The notes under the pieces: generated by a model | What the model saw: only the letters and a program-made list of their open reading frames with translations | Databases searched by the model: none | What the model was told of the DNA's origin: nothing | Shown: positions 8,645 to 15,084 of the stretch, piece by piece | Numbering within the stretch: position 1 is the first letter of the stretch | How the letters are laid out: every line of letters begins with the position of its first letter | Made by a program: the position numbers and the translations under genes | NCBI GenBank assembly: GCA_949878885.1 | Contig: CATLBN010000001.1 | Coordinates: 89,877 to 153,876 of the forward strand | Source: an uncultured Clostridia bacterium | GTDB taxonomy: Bacteria; Bacillota; Clostridia; Christensenellales; Borkfalkiaceae | Reading direction: 5' to 3' | Length of the DNA stretch: 64,000 bases

Positions 8645-9619
8645 ATGTGTACTTCTATAACGTTTAAAACTAAAGATTTTTACTTCGGCAGAACGCTTGA
8701 TTTGGAATATTCTTTTTCTCAAGAGGTTGTAATAACGCCAAAAAATTATCCTATTGATTTAAAATTTACAGAAAAATTAACAAATCATTATGCAATTATA
8801 GGCACTGCTTACGTGCCGCACGGTTTTCCGCTGTATTACGAAGCCGTAAACGAAAAAGGGCTTTGTATGGCAGGGCTTAATTTTGCAGGCAGCGCAAAAT
8901 ATAACAAAATTTTAAAAACGGAAAAAAATATAGCTCAATTCGAACTGATACCTTATATATTGGGCAAATGCGCAAACGTAGAACAAGCCGTAAAAGAGTT
9001 AAAAAAAATTAATTTAACGGATACGTCTTACAGCAAGGATTTGCCGGTTGCTGACCTTCATTGGATTTTGGCAGATAAAACCAGCTGCATTACGGCGGAA
9101 TTTGTTGTGCAGGGCTTAAAAATTTATAATAATCCCGTTGGTGTATTAACAAACAATCCGCCGTTTGACCTTCAAACGTTTAACCTAAACAATTATATAA
9201 ATTTAACTTGTATGCAGCCTAAAAACCGTTTTTCCGATAAAATAGATTTAACCGCATACAGTAAGGGCTTGGGTGCGGTTGGACTGCCGGGAGATTTATC
9301 TTCTCAATCAAGATTTGTAAGGGCGGCGTTCAATAAACTGAACTCCGAGTGCGGAAAAACAGAAGAAGAAAGCGTAAATCAGTTTTTTCATATTTTAAAC
9401 AGTGTCGAGCAACCGCGCGGCGCTAACGTAATCGATAAAAATAAATTTGAAATTACGGTTTATAGTTGCTGCTGCAATGCAGATAAAGGTATTTATTATT
9501 ATACAACCTATCAAAATCACAGAATAAATTCCGTGGATATGCGTAAAGAAAATTTAAATTCCGAAAAACTTATAAGATTTCCGCATATTTGCAGCGAAAG
9601 TTTTAACAGTGTAAATTAA
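8645..9619 (+). CDS. cbh: Bile salt hydrolase / choloylglycine hydrolase (Ntn hydrolase, family C59)
   Basis: The 324-residue cytoplasmic amidase cleaves glycine or taurine from conjugated bile acids; penicillin V acylase is the alternative substrate class. After Met removal Cys2 is the N-terminal nucleophile. The other expected residues are present: Arg16 and Asp19 (GRTLDLEYSF), the Asn in NEKGLCMAGLNF, Asn170 in LTNNPPFD, and the Arg of SRFVRAAF near 226. The sequence follows the clostridial bile salt hydrolase pattern closely, including LHWILAD, GLPGD and GIYYYTTY. That favours bile salts over penicillin V. A TACAAT box ends 9 nt before the ATG and no ribosome binding site is seen, so the mRNA may be almost leaderless. 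It points to a gut habitat. Confidence 0.92.
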   Translation: MCTSITFKTKDFYFGRTLDLEYSFSQEVVITPKNYPIDLKFTEKLTNHYAIIGTAYVPHGFPLYYEAVNEKGLCMAGLNFAGSAKYNKILKTEKNIAQFELIPYILGKCANVEQAVKELKKINLTDTSYSKDLPVADLHWILADKTSCITAEFVVQGLKIYNNPVGVLTNNPPFDLQTFNLNNYINLTCMQPKNRFSDKIDLTAYSKGLGAVGLPGDLSSQSRFVRAAFNKLNSECGKTEEESVNQFFHILNSVEQPRGANVIDKNKFEITVYSCCCNADKGIYYYTTYQNHRINSVDMRKENLNSEKLIRFPHICSESFNSVN

Positions 9620-9624
9620 TAAAA

Positions 9625-9657
9625 TAAAAAAGCGCGGCTTAGTGTCGCGCTTTTTTA
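9625..9657 (+). terminator. Intrinsic terminator after bile salt hydrolase
   Basis: AAAAAAGCGCG and CGCGCTTTTTT form an 11-bp stem around the loop GCTTAGTGT, and the stem ends in a T run. The A run on the left makes it potentially bidirectional. Confidence 0.88.
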
Positions 9658-9792
9658 TTTGCAAAAAAATTACGCAATTTTTTAAAAAACAATTAACAAA
9701 AATTTTTTAAATATGCAAATATGTGTCATAATTAACAGCTATAATAATTGCAAACATATGTTTAAAATTAAAAAAGGGGGAGGTAAAAGTAA

Positions 9793-10122
9793 ATGGAAAA
9801 TATAAATTTGTTATTTTCTTTAATAGGAACAGCCGTCAGTTTTTTTGTTACGGTAATTATTATAATTATTAAGTTTGTAAAAAACGTGCGTTCTAAAAAG
9901 AAAATTGAAAACAGCGCAATATTAATGGACGCGGTTGCACCGTTGATGACGTTGGCTGAAAAATTTAAAAATTTCAGCGGAGAAGAAAAGCGGGAGTATG
10001 TTCTTACAAATTTAAACAGGTTTTCTATAGAAAACGGAATTGAGTTTAATTCTGCGGCTATTACCGCAAAAATCGAAGAACTTATAAAACTTACAAAAGA
10101 AGTAAACACAAATAGAAATTAA
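9793..10122 (+). CDS. Small single-span membrane protein of unknown function
   Basis: This 109-residue protein has one N-terminal membrane segment (about residues 5-28, Leu/Ile/Val-rich with LFSLIGTAVSFFVTVIIII), then the positive KFVKNVRSKKK, which predicts an inside C-terminus. The remaining 75 residues are an amphipathic helical region without known motifs. The ATG is preceded by GGGGGAGGTAAAAGTAA, a strong ribosome binding site. The next gene, an RHS-type protein, begins 14 bp after the stop, so both are probably one transcript. The pair could be a holin-like or anchoring partner and a secreted or delivered polypeptide, but the sequence does not prove it. Confidence 0.6.
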   Translation: MENINLLFSLIGTAVSFFVTVIIIIIKFVKNVRSKKKIENSAILMDAVAPLMTLAEKFKNFSGEEKREYVLTNLNRFSIENGIEFNSAAITAKIEELIKLTKEVNTNRN

Positions 10123-10136
10123 AAAGGATTACAAAA

Positions 10137-12083
10137 ATGGATAAGAAAAAATTACAGAATTTTATTGCGCAATTACAGGCTAAGTCCCAAACGTATAACG
10201 CGGCGGCGGATAATACGGAAGCTTCGGAAAGTACAGAAGCCTGCAAAACTTTTACAGAAGATTATGTTATAACAGACAGCGAGAAAGAATTGTTCAAATT
10301 TGGCAATTTAATAGAAGACGGCAGTTTTTACGAAGACGGAATATGTTTGGATTTTGAACACGATTTATACGGTCAAGCCGATTACAAGGCGTTTATTCAA
10401 TATAGAAAGGTGCTTGAACCTAAATTGATAAGCTTGGAATTAATGCTTTTAGGGCGCACAATATCGCATCACGAAAGTTTTGACGTATATTCAAAAGATA
10501 CAGGAGAATTTATTTATACCGGATATTCGTTTCAAGATAAAGGCATAATTTTATATCCCGTAAATTTAACCGAAATTTACAAAAAAACCGGCAGCGTAAA
10601 TTTTAAAATAAAAGTAAACGAAGATTTCGGCTCGGAAAGTTTTTTTACACACGAATATAGATTAAGAATTGTTGCCGAACAGCCTAAAAGCATAAAAATA
10701 ACGGCAGAATCGGAAAAGAGTATTTATTCTATAAACGACATATACGATAAATCCGCAATAGCTTTTACCGCCGAATATGCAGACGGAACTTTGGAAACCG
10801 TTAACAGTATAGACAAGTTTACCATTACGCCAAACGATAAAATAACCGCGTTCGATAATAAAATAACGGTTACATACAAAGGTATTTCCGCATTTATAGA
10901 TATATTGGTTTTAGCCGATAATTGGAACGAAGAACTTGAACGCCGTAACTATAAAGACGTTTATTTGTGCAGCAAAGTTACAGGCTTTATGAATTTAAAT
11001 AACGGCGGATTTACAGCTGCGTTTAACTCGTTCGATTCAAAAGATTTGGTTGTGCCCATAAACATAAGCCATATTCACAGGCGCGAAAATCTGTGCAAAG
11101 ATTACGGAGCGGGTTGGCGGCTTTCGTTAAACAAAAGTTTAAAGCTTTCCGATGACGATACCGCTGAAAACACCGTTTACACTTACGAAGACGAAGCGGG
11201 CGACAGTTACCGTTTTACCGAAAAGTATTATATAATTGAAAATACCGAAAAAGTATTTTTAAATAAAAACGATATTACAATCGATATAAACGGCGCCTTA
11301 TCTTACAACGGAAAACTCGTTTATAAATGTCAGTCTTGCGGCGGCTATACGCTATTGCCGGAAATTAACGATTTTATTAATTGCGAATTTTTAGAACAAA
11401 AACAAAGTAAACAGATAGAGCTTGAAGAAATTGTAAATTCTTACGAATCGTCTTTAAAAAACTATGTTTGCGTATTGAGCGGCACAGGGGAAATTGTGCA
11501 AAGGTTAAACATTTCCGACAATACAAGTTTTAAAAATTCTATAAAAAACGTTTCCGAATCCAAAGGTCAAATTTTAATGACGGAAAACGAAGCTTTGCAA
11601 TTAAAGTCGCTTTATTTCAGTTTAAATCAAACGCAAGTGCAAATCGACCAACAAGAGGTGCAACCCCTGCAATTCGATTTGGAAACTATACAAGGCAATA
11701 GTCAAAGCGCCCAATATTATAATCAACTTTGCGATTCATACAATGCAATTGATTTAAGTAGATTGTGTGAACCGGAAGACTATAATAAATCAATTGACTT
11801 CAGTCTCGCGCTGCCAACCGACGAAAAGCAGAAAAGTGATAGATTAAGTAAAATCAACGCTCAAATTGCGTATGAAAGAGCAAATAACAACATAAATTGG
11901 CTAGCAGACAGCGAATCGGGATATTCTTACGGCGCAATACATAATGCGCGGCAGAAAATTTTAAACGTGCAAAAAAAAGTGTTTGCCAAACAGGAAAAGC
12001 TGCTTAAATCGCAATTGCTTTTAATTTCAAGCCAAATTAACTTTTTAATTGAACAGGCAAGAAGATATAGTCAAGGGTTTTGA
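10137..12083 (+). CDS. N-terminal part of an RHS/YD-repeat-type protein, truncated by a junction with Ku
   Basis: The 648 residues have no signal peptide. About residues 60-260 are Ig-like beta segments. At about 290-350 the sequence VPINISHIHRRENLCKDYGA followed by GWRLSLNKSLKL and YEDEAGDSYRF matches the module that precedes YD repeats in clostridial RHS proteins (from memory). Residues 390-640 are a Gln/Glu/Lys-rich helical region. No YD repeats or polymorphic toxin domain follow. Instead the last seven residues (RRYSQGF) are Ku codons read in the wrong frame and end at a chance TGA. So the 3' part of the original gene seems lost. RBS AAAAAGGATTAC precedes the ATG. Confidence 0.6.
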   Translation: MDKKKLQNFIAQLQAKSQTYNAAADNTEASESTEACKTFTEDYVITDSEKELFKFGNLIEDGSFYEDGICLDFEHDLYGQADYKAFIQYRKVLEPKLISLELMLLGRTISHHESFDVYSKDTGEFIYTGYSFQDKGIILYPVNLTEIYKKTGSVNFKIKVNEDFGSESFFTHEYRLRIVAEQPKSIKITAESEKSIYSINDIYDKSAIAFTAEYADGTLETVNSIDKFTITPNDKITAFDNKITVTYKGISAFIDILVLADNWNEELERRNYKDVYLCSKVTGFMNLNNGGFTAAFNSFDSKDLVVPINISHIHRRENLCKDYGAGWRLSLNKSLKLSDDDTAENTVYTYEDEAGDSYRFTEKYYIIENTEKVFLNKNDITIDINGALSYNGKLVYKCQSCGGYTLLPEINDFINCEFLEQKQSKQIELEEIVNSYESSLKNYVCVLSGTGEIVQRLNISDNTSFKNSIKNVSESKGQILMTENEALQLKSLYFSLNQTQVQIDQQEVQPLQFDLETIQGNSQSAQYYNQLCDSYNAIDLSRLCEPEDYNKSIDFSLALPTDEKQKSDRLSKINAQIAYERANNNINWLADSESGYSYGAIHNARQKILNVQKKVFAKQEKLLKSQLLLISSQINFLIEQARRYSQGF

Positions 12084-12702
12084 GTACGAGGACGGCAAGT
12101 ACGTTATATTCGAAGAAAAGGACTTTGAAAAGATAAAATCTAAAAAGGATAAGAACATAACTATAGAAAAGTTTGTGAACCTATCCGAGGTTGACCCGCT
12201 TTATTTCGATAAGCCTTATTACGTTGCCCCTACGGGCGCAGAGAAAGCGTTCGCTGTGTTACTGACCGCTATGGAGCAGGAGGGCAAAGCGGCTATTGCA
12301 AAGACTGTTCTCGGTACAAAGGAAACGCTTATTCTAATAAGAGCGAAAGACGGGCAGATGCTGTTGAACACGCTTTTCTTTGAAGAAGAAGTAACGAAGA
12401 ATCCCGCAAAGGAAATAACTGAGAAAGGAAACTCCGCTGAGCTTAAAATGGCGAAGGCTATAATCGAGGGAATGACGGGAGAATTCAACCCCGAAGATTA
12501 TAGGGATGAGTACCGTCAAAAAGTGCGGGAAGCGATAGAGAGAAAGATAGTAGGCAAAGAAATCATCGCGCCGAAAGAAAAGGGCGTAGGCACGATTGCC
12601 AACCTTATGGACGCGCTTACAAAGTCTTTGGAATTGACGCAGAAGCCTAAAACGAAAAAGACTACACCGAAGAAAACGGCATCAAGGAAGAAAGAAGCGT
12701 AA
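12049..12702 (+). CDS. ku: DNA-end-binding protein Ku, 5'-truncated
   Basis: Ku binds double-strand break ends and recruits LigD in bacterial non-homologous end joining. The family match starts abruptly at EDIVKGFEYEDGKYVIF and continues to the KP-rich C-terminus with a Lys-rich tail (KPKTKKTTPKKTASRKK). Bacterial Ku normally has about 55 more residues before this point, including the MRAIWKGxIxFGLV-type start and strand-rich N-terminus; none are encoded here. The only start in frame is TTG at 12049, inside the RHS ORF and without a ribosome binding site. The gene is therefore broken or expressed as a deleted protein. Lys codons are mostly AAG, unlike the AAA-rich neighbours, which suggests a different origin. 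It overlaps ligD by one base (TAATG). Confidence 0.8.
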   Translation: MNRQEDIVKGFEYEDGKYVIFEEKDFEKIKSKKDKNITIEKFVNLSEVDPLYFDKPYYVAPTGAEKAFAVLLTAMEQEGKAAIAKTVLGTKETLILIRAKDGQMLLNTLFFEEEVTKNPAKEITEKGNSAELKMAKAIIEGMTGEFNPEDYRDEYRQKVREAIERKIVGKEIIAPKEKGVGTIANLMDALTKSLELTQKPKTKKTTPKKTASRKKEA

Positions 12703-13628
12703 TGGCGGATTTATTCGACGAAAAAAATATCTCGCCTATGCTCTTGAATGAGGTCAAAGAGCCGTTCGATGATGATGACTATATCTACGAATTAAAGTTA
12801 GACGGAATACGTTGCATGGCTTATATCGAGCCGAAATCGGTAACACTGCAAAATAAGCGTTTCAAAGATTTGACCGATATATATCCCGAACTTTCGGATA
12901 TGTGTAAGTGCGTAAAGAAGCGAGTAATACTCGACGGTGAGCTTGTCGTTTTGACGAACGGCAAGCCCGATTTTTATGCACTGCAAAAGCGCAGTCTTAT
13001 GGGCGATAAATTCAGAATATCGCTTGCGGCAAAGAAGAATCCCGTGCAGTTTGTCGCCTACGATATTTTGTACTACGACGGAAAAGACCTGACGGACAAG
13101 CCGCTTTTGAAGCGCAAAGAAATACTTTCAAAAAACGTTAAAGAGGACTTTAATTTAAGCATATCCCGTTATGTAACGACAAACGGCGTTGCATTTTTCG
13201 AGCTTGCAAAGAAAGAGAATTTGGAAGGCATAGTCGCCAAGAAAAAAGACGGGCTTTACCATATAGGCAAACGCACGTCCGATTGGATAAAAATCAAAGT
13301 AATGCAGGACGAGGACTTGCTCGTTCTCGGTTATCAACCTGACGATGACGGAAAGGTCAAGGATTTGATACTCGGTTATTACGACAAAAAAGGTGAGCTT
13401 AAATGTCGCGGAAAAGTCTATCTCGGAGTATCGAAAGCCGAGCAGAAAATAATAGCGGATTTCGCAAAAAAGAACACGGTAAAGGAAGCGTGGTTCGATA
13501 AATATAAAAATGCAGTTTGGCTGAAACCTCAACTTGTGGGAACGGCACACTTTATGCACGAAACCGAGAGCGGGGGAATGCGTCAACCCGTATGGAAAGG
13601 GTTGAGAGATGATAAGCAAGACGGTTGA
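12702..13628 (+). CDS. ligD: ATP-dependent DNA ligase, LigD-type ligase domain only
   Basis: This 308-residue ligase seals nicks in NHEJ. The adenylation motif KLDGIR places the catalytic Lys at residue 32. Later nucleotidyltransferase motifs follow: LDGELVV, the EGIVAKKKDG segment and DWIKIKV, then an OB-fold with LVLGYQ and GKVYLGVS, ending in the LKPQLVGTAHFMHETESGGMR-type C-terminus (QPVWKGLRDDK) typical of LigD. The polymerase and phosphoesterase domains of full-length LigD are absent, as in many Firmicutes with separate enzymes. Start ATG overlaps the Ku stop, so the two genes form one unit. With Ku truncated, whether end joining works here is doubtful. Confidence 0.92.
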   Translation: MADLFDEKNISPMLLNEVKEPFDDDDYIYELKLDGIRCMAYIEPKSVTLQNKRFKDLTDIYPELSDMCKCVKKRVILDGELVVLTNGKPDFYALQKRSLMGDKFRISLAAKKNPVQFVAYDILYYDGKDLTDKPLLKRKEILSKNVKEDFNLSISRYVTTNGVAFFELAKKENLEGIVAKKKDGLYHIGKRTSDWIKIKVMQDEDLLVLGYQPDDDGKVKDLILGYYDKKGELKCRGKVYLGVSKAEQKIIADFAKKNTVKEAWFDKYKNAVWLKPQLVGTAHFMHETESGGMRQPVWKGLRDDKQDG

Positions 13629-13643
13629 AATATCAACCGTCTT
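13618..13643 (+). terminator. Hairpin overlapping ligD stop codon
   Basis: AAGACGGTTGA and TCAACCGTCTT form an 11-bp perfect stem with the loop AATA. The ligD TGA lies within the left arm. There is no T run after it, so it may be a weak terminator or an mRNA-stabilising hairpin. Confidence 0.55.
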
Positions 13644-13660
13644 ATGGTGTGCAAAATGCT
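13642..13660. promoter_or_regulatory. Operator-like site upstream of the XRE regulator
   Basis: TTATGGTGTGCAAAATGC shares TTATGGTGT(A/G)CAAA and TGC with the perfect dyad at 15043-15068 in front of the InlB-repeat lipoprotein. It lies about 55 bp upstream of the 13714 XRE gene and may be an autoregulatory site. It is the most degenerate of the three related sites: the right arm does not form the dyad. Confidence 0.35.
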
Positions 13661-13713
13661 TTATATGGTTGAAAAATATACCTTAGAATGTTGAGTAATA
13701 TAAGGGGGTATAT

Positions 13714-14061
13714 ATGGACAAGAAAATTATAATTTCACGCATTGATGAACTTATGCAAGAAAAAGGAATTAATAAATATCAATTAAAAGAAAATGCCGAA
13801 GTATCTTCCACCATATATCAGTGGAGAAAGAATGCGGCAAGAGATAAAGACAGAACTCCGTCTCTACGCTCAATAGAAAAAATTTGTGATTTCTTAGGAG
13901 TAACTTTAGCATACTTTTTTTCGTTCAGTAATGCAGAACAAAACAACACTCGTATTCTTGAGATTGCAAACTCATTGTGCGATATGAGTAAAGAACAACT
14001 TAAAGTGTTAGAATTGATAATAAAACAATTTAAAAAAACTCAAAAGGATTCTTCATTATGA
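13714..14061 (+). CDS. XRE-family transcriptional regulator
   Basis: This 115-residue cytoplasmic protein has a Cro/C1-type helix-turn-helix at about residues 5-70: ISRIDELMQEKGINKYQLKE, then SSTIYQWRKN and the closing IEKICDFLGVTLAYFF. A short C-terminal helix (LCDMSKEQLKVLELIIKQF) may serve dimerisation. The RBS is AAGGGGG before TATATATG. It overlaps the next gene by 4 bases (ATGA-type), so the two regulators are co-translated. The base composition is more A+T-rich than that of ligD. A site similar to two dyads further on lies upstream, so this protein is a candidate to bind all three. Confidence 0.85.
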   Translation: MDKKIIISRIDELMQEKGINKYQLKENAEVSSTIYQWRKNAARDKDRTPSLRSIEKICDFLGVTLAYFFSFSNAEQNNTRILEIANSLCDMSKEQLKVLELIIKQFKKTQKDSSL

Positions 14062-14552
14062 AAACTGTTGGAGAAAAAATAGCGTATTTAAGGAAAGAGA
14101 GAAAATTATCACAGGAAGCACTTGGGCTTGAAATTGGCGTAAGTCGTTCCGCAATAGTTAAGTGGGAAAAAGGATTAATGAATCCTAACCATGACAGTAT
14201 AAATTTATTATGTGAGTATTTTAAAGTTGATGCAAATTATTTTTATGAAGATCATACTTTATTAAATAATAAAAATGAATGTGTTAAAGAAATTGCCATT
14301 ACAAACGCAACAAGTAAATCTAAGTACAGAATTTGCATAATAAGTTTAATTATTATTTCAATTTTCTTTTTATTAACACTACTTTCAACTACGGCTTTCG
14401 GTTTTATAGCTTTTACGAATAATATAGGTTATCAGTCTGAAAAAACAACAGACATTAATGATATTATTTTTTACATAAGCTTATCTTTTTGTTTTGTATT
14501 TTTAATTTTATTAGTGTTTTTTATAGTTAAATTAAAAAGTAGACAAAAGTAA
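14058..14552 (+). CDS. Membrane-anchored XRE-family regulator
   Basis: The 164-residue protein carries an N-terminal helix-turn-helix (residues 3-66: IAYLRKERKLSQEALGLEIG, SRSAIVKWEKG, DSINLLCEYFKVDANYF). About 25 polar residues follow, then two hydrophobic segments (about 94-118 and 135-157) separated by a short loop with YQSEKTTD, ending in a positive tail. It therefore looks like a membrane-tethered DNA-binding protein, possibly sensing envelope state and working with the soluble regulator encoded just upstream. Such XRE-two-helix proteins are frequent in Firmicutes. The stop codon is directly followed by the orphan C-terminus of a secreted protein in another frame. Confidence 0.8.
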   Translation: MKTVGEKIAYLRKERKLSQEALGLEIGVSRSAIVKWEKGLMNPNHDSINLLCEYFKVDANYFYEDHTLLNNKNECVKEIAITNATSKSKYRICIISLIIISIFFLLTLLSTTAFGFIAFTNNIGYQSEKTTDINDIIFYISLSFCFVFLILLVFFIVKLKSRQK

Positions 14553-14893
14553 ACGATATATCCTTATCTATTTCTATTAATGGGGGGAACGGTAAGGTAT
14601 GGGCTACTGTAAAAAATGATTTTACATTATTTCCTGCAACTGTAATTGTTGTAGTTATGTTATATTCTTCTGAATCATATACGGAATCTTATGAAAGTAT
14701 GGATCTTGTAAGTACAAATACAACAAATGATTTAAATATGGGAAAAACTGTAAGTACAGAGGCAAGTACAGGAGGAGTCGCAAAATATTGGATTGCGAGA
14801 ATGCGATATAAAATAGATTCAAAAAGTTGGGCTTCAAAAGCTACCGAAGTTTGTAAAATCGGTGCAGACGGTGAGTTTTTAGGTTATGTATAA
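14543..14893 (+). pseudogene. Orphan C-terminus of a secreted protein (5' end missing)
   Basis: The frame is open from 14543, just after an in-frame TAG, to the TAA at 14891. Translation gives ISLSISINGGNGKVWATVKN, then FTLFPATVIVVV and LYSSESYTESYESM, and ends KIGADGEFLGYV. This looks like the last beta-rich domain of a larger exported clostridial protein: a strand-rich domain with no signal peptide and no start codon at its beginning. The only ATG (14657) falls inside a strand and has no ribosome binding site. Its upstream part has been replaced by the XRE genes, so I read it as a remnant. A terminator follows directly and is probably its original one. Confidence 0.6.
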
Positions 14894-14898
14894 AATAA

Positions 14899-14933
14899 AA
14901 AAGGAACGCAATGATATGCGTTCCTTTTTTATA
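14899..14933 (+). terminator. Intrinsic terminator after the secreted-protein remnant
   Basis: AAAGGAACGCA and TGCGTTCCTTT form an 11-bp perfect stem around ATGATA and are followed by more T. It is a typical intrinsic terminator. Confidence 0.88.
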
Positions 14934-14949
14934 TAAATAATTTAATGAT

Positions 14950-14969
14950 ATGTGTACAAAGATACACAT
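14950..14969. promoter_or_regulatory. Operator-like dyad 1 upstream of InlB-repeat lipoprotein
   Basis: ATGTGTA and TACACAT form a perfect 7-bp inverted repeat around CAAAGA. It shares GTGTACAAA with the dyad at 15043. It lies 116 bp upstream of the lipoprotein start in an A+T-rich intergenic stretch. Confidence 0.5.
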
Positions 14970-15042
14970 AAAAGAAAACAAATGTGAATTGCAAATTGCT
15001 ATTATTTATAATAGAATATAAATACTGATTAAAATATTCCAT

Positions 15043-15068
15043 ATTATGGTGTACAAATGCACCATAAT
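15043..15068. promoter_or_regulatory. Operator-like dyad 2 next to the lipoprotein start
   Basis: ATTATGGTG and CACCATAAT form a perfect 9-bp inverted repeat around TACAAATG. The site ends 16 bp before the ATG of the lipoprotein gene and would overlap the promoter or early leader, as expected of a repressor site. Candidates to bind it are the XRE proteins encoded at 13714 and 14058. Confidence 0.55.
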
Positions 15069-15084
15069 GTATTATAATTAAATT

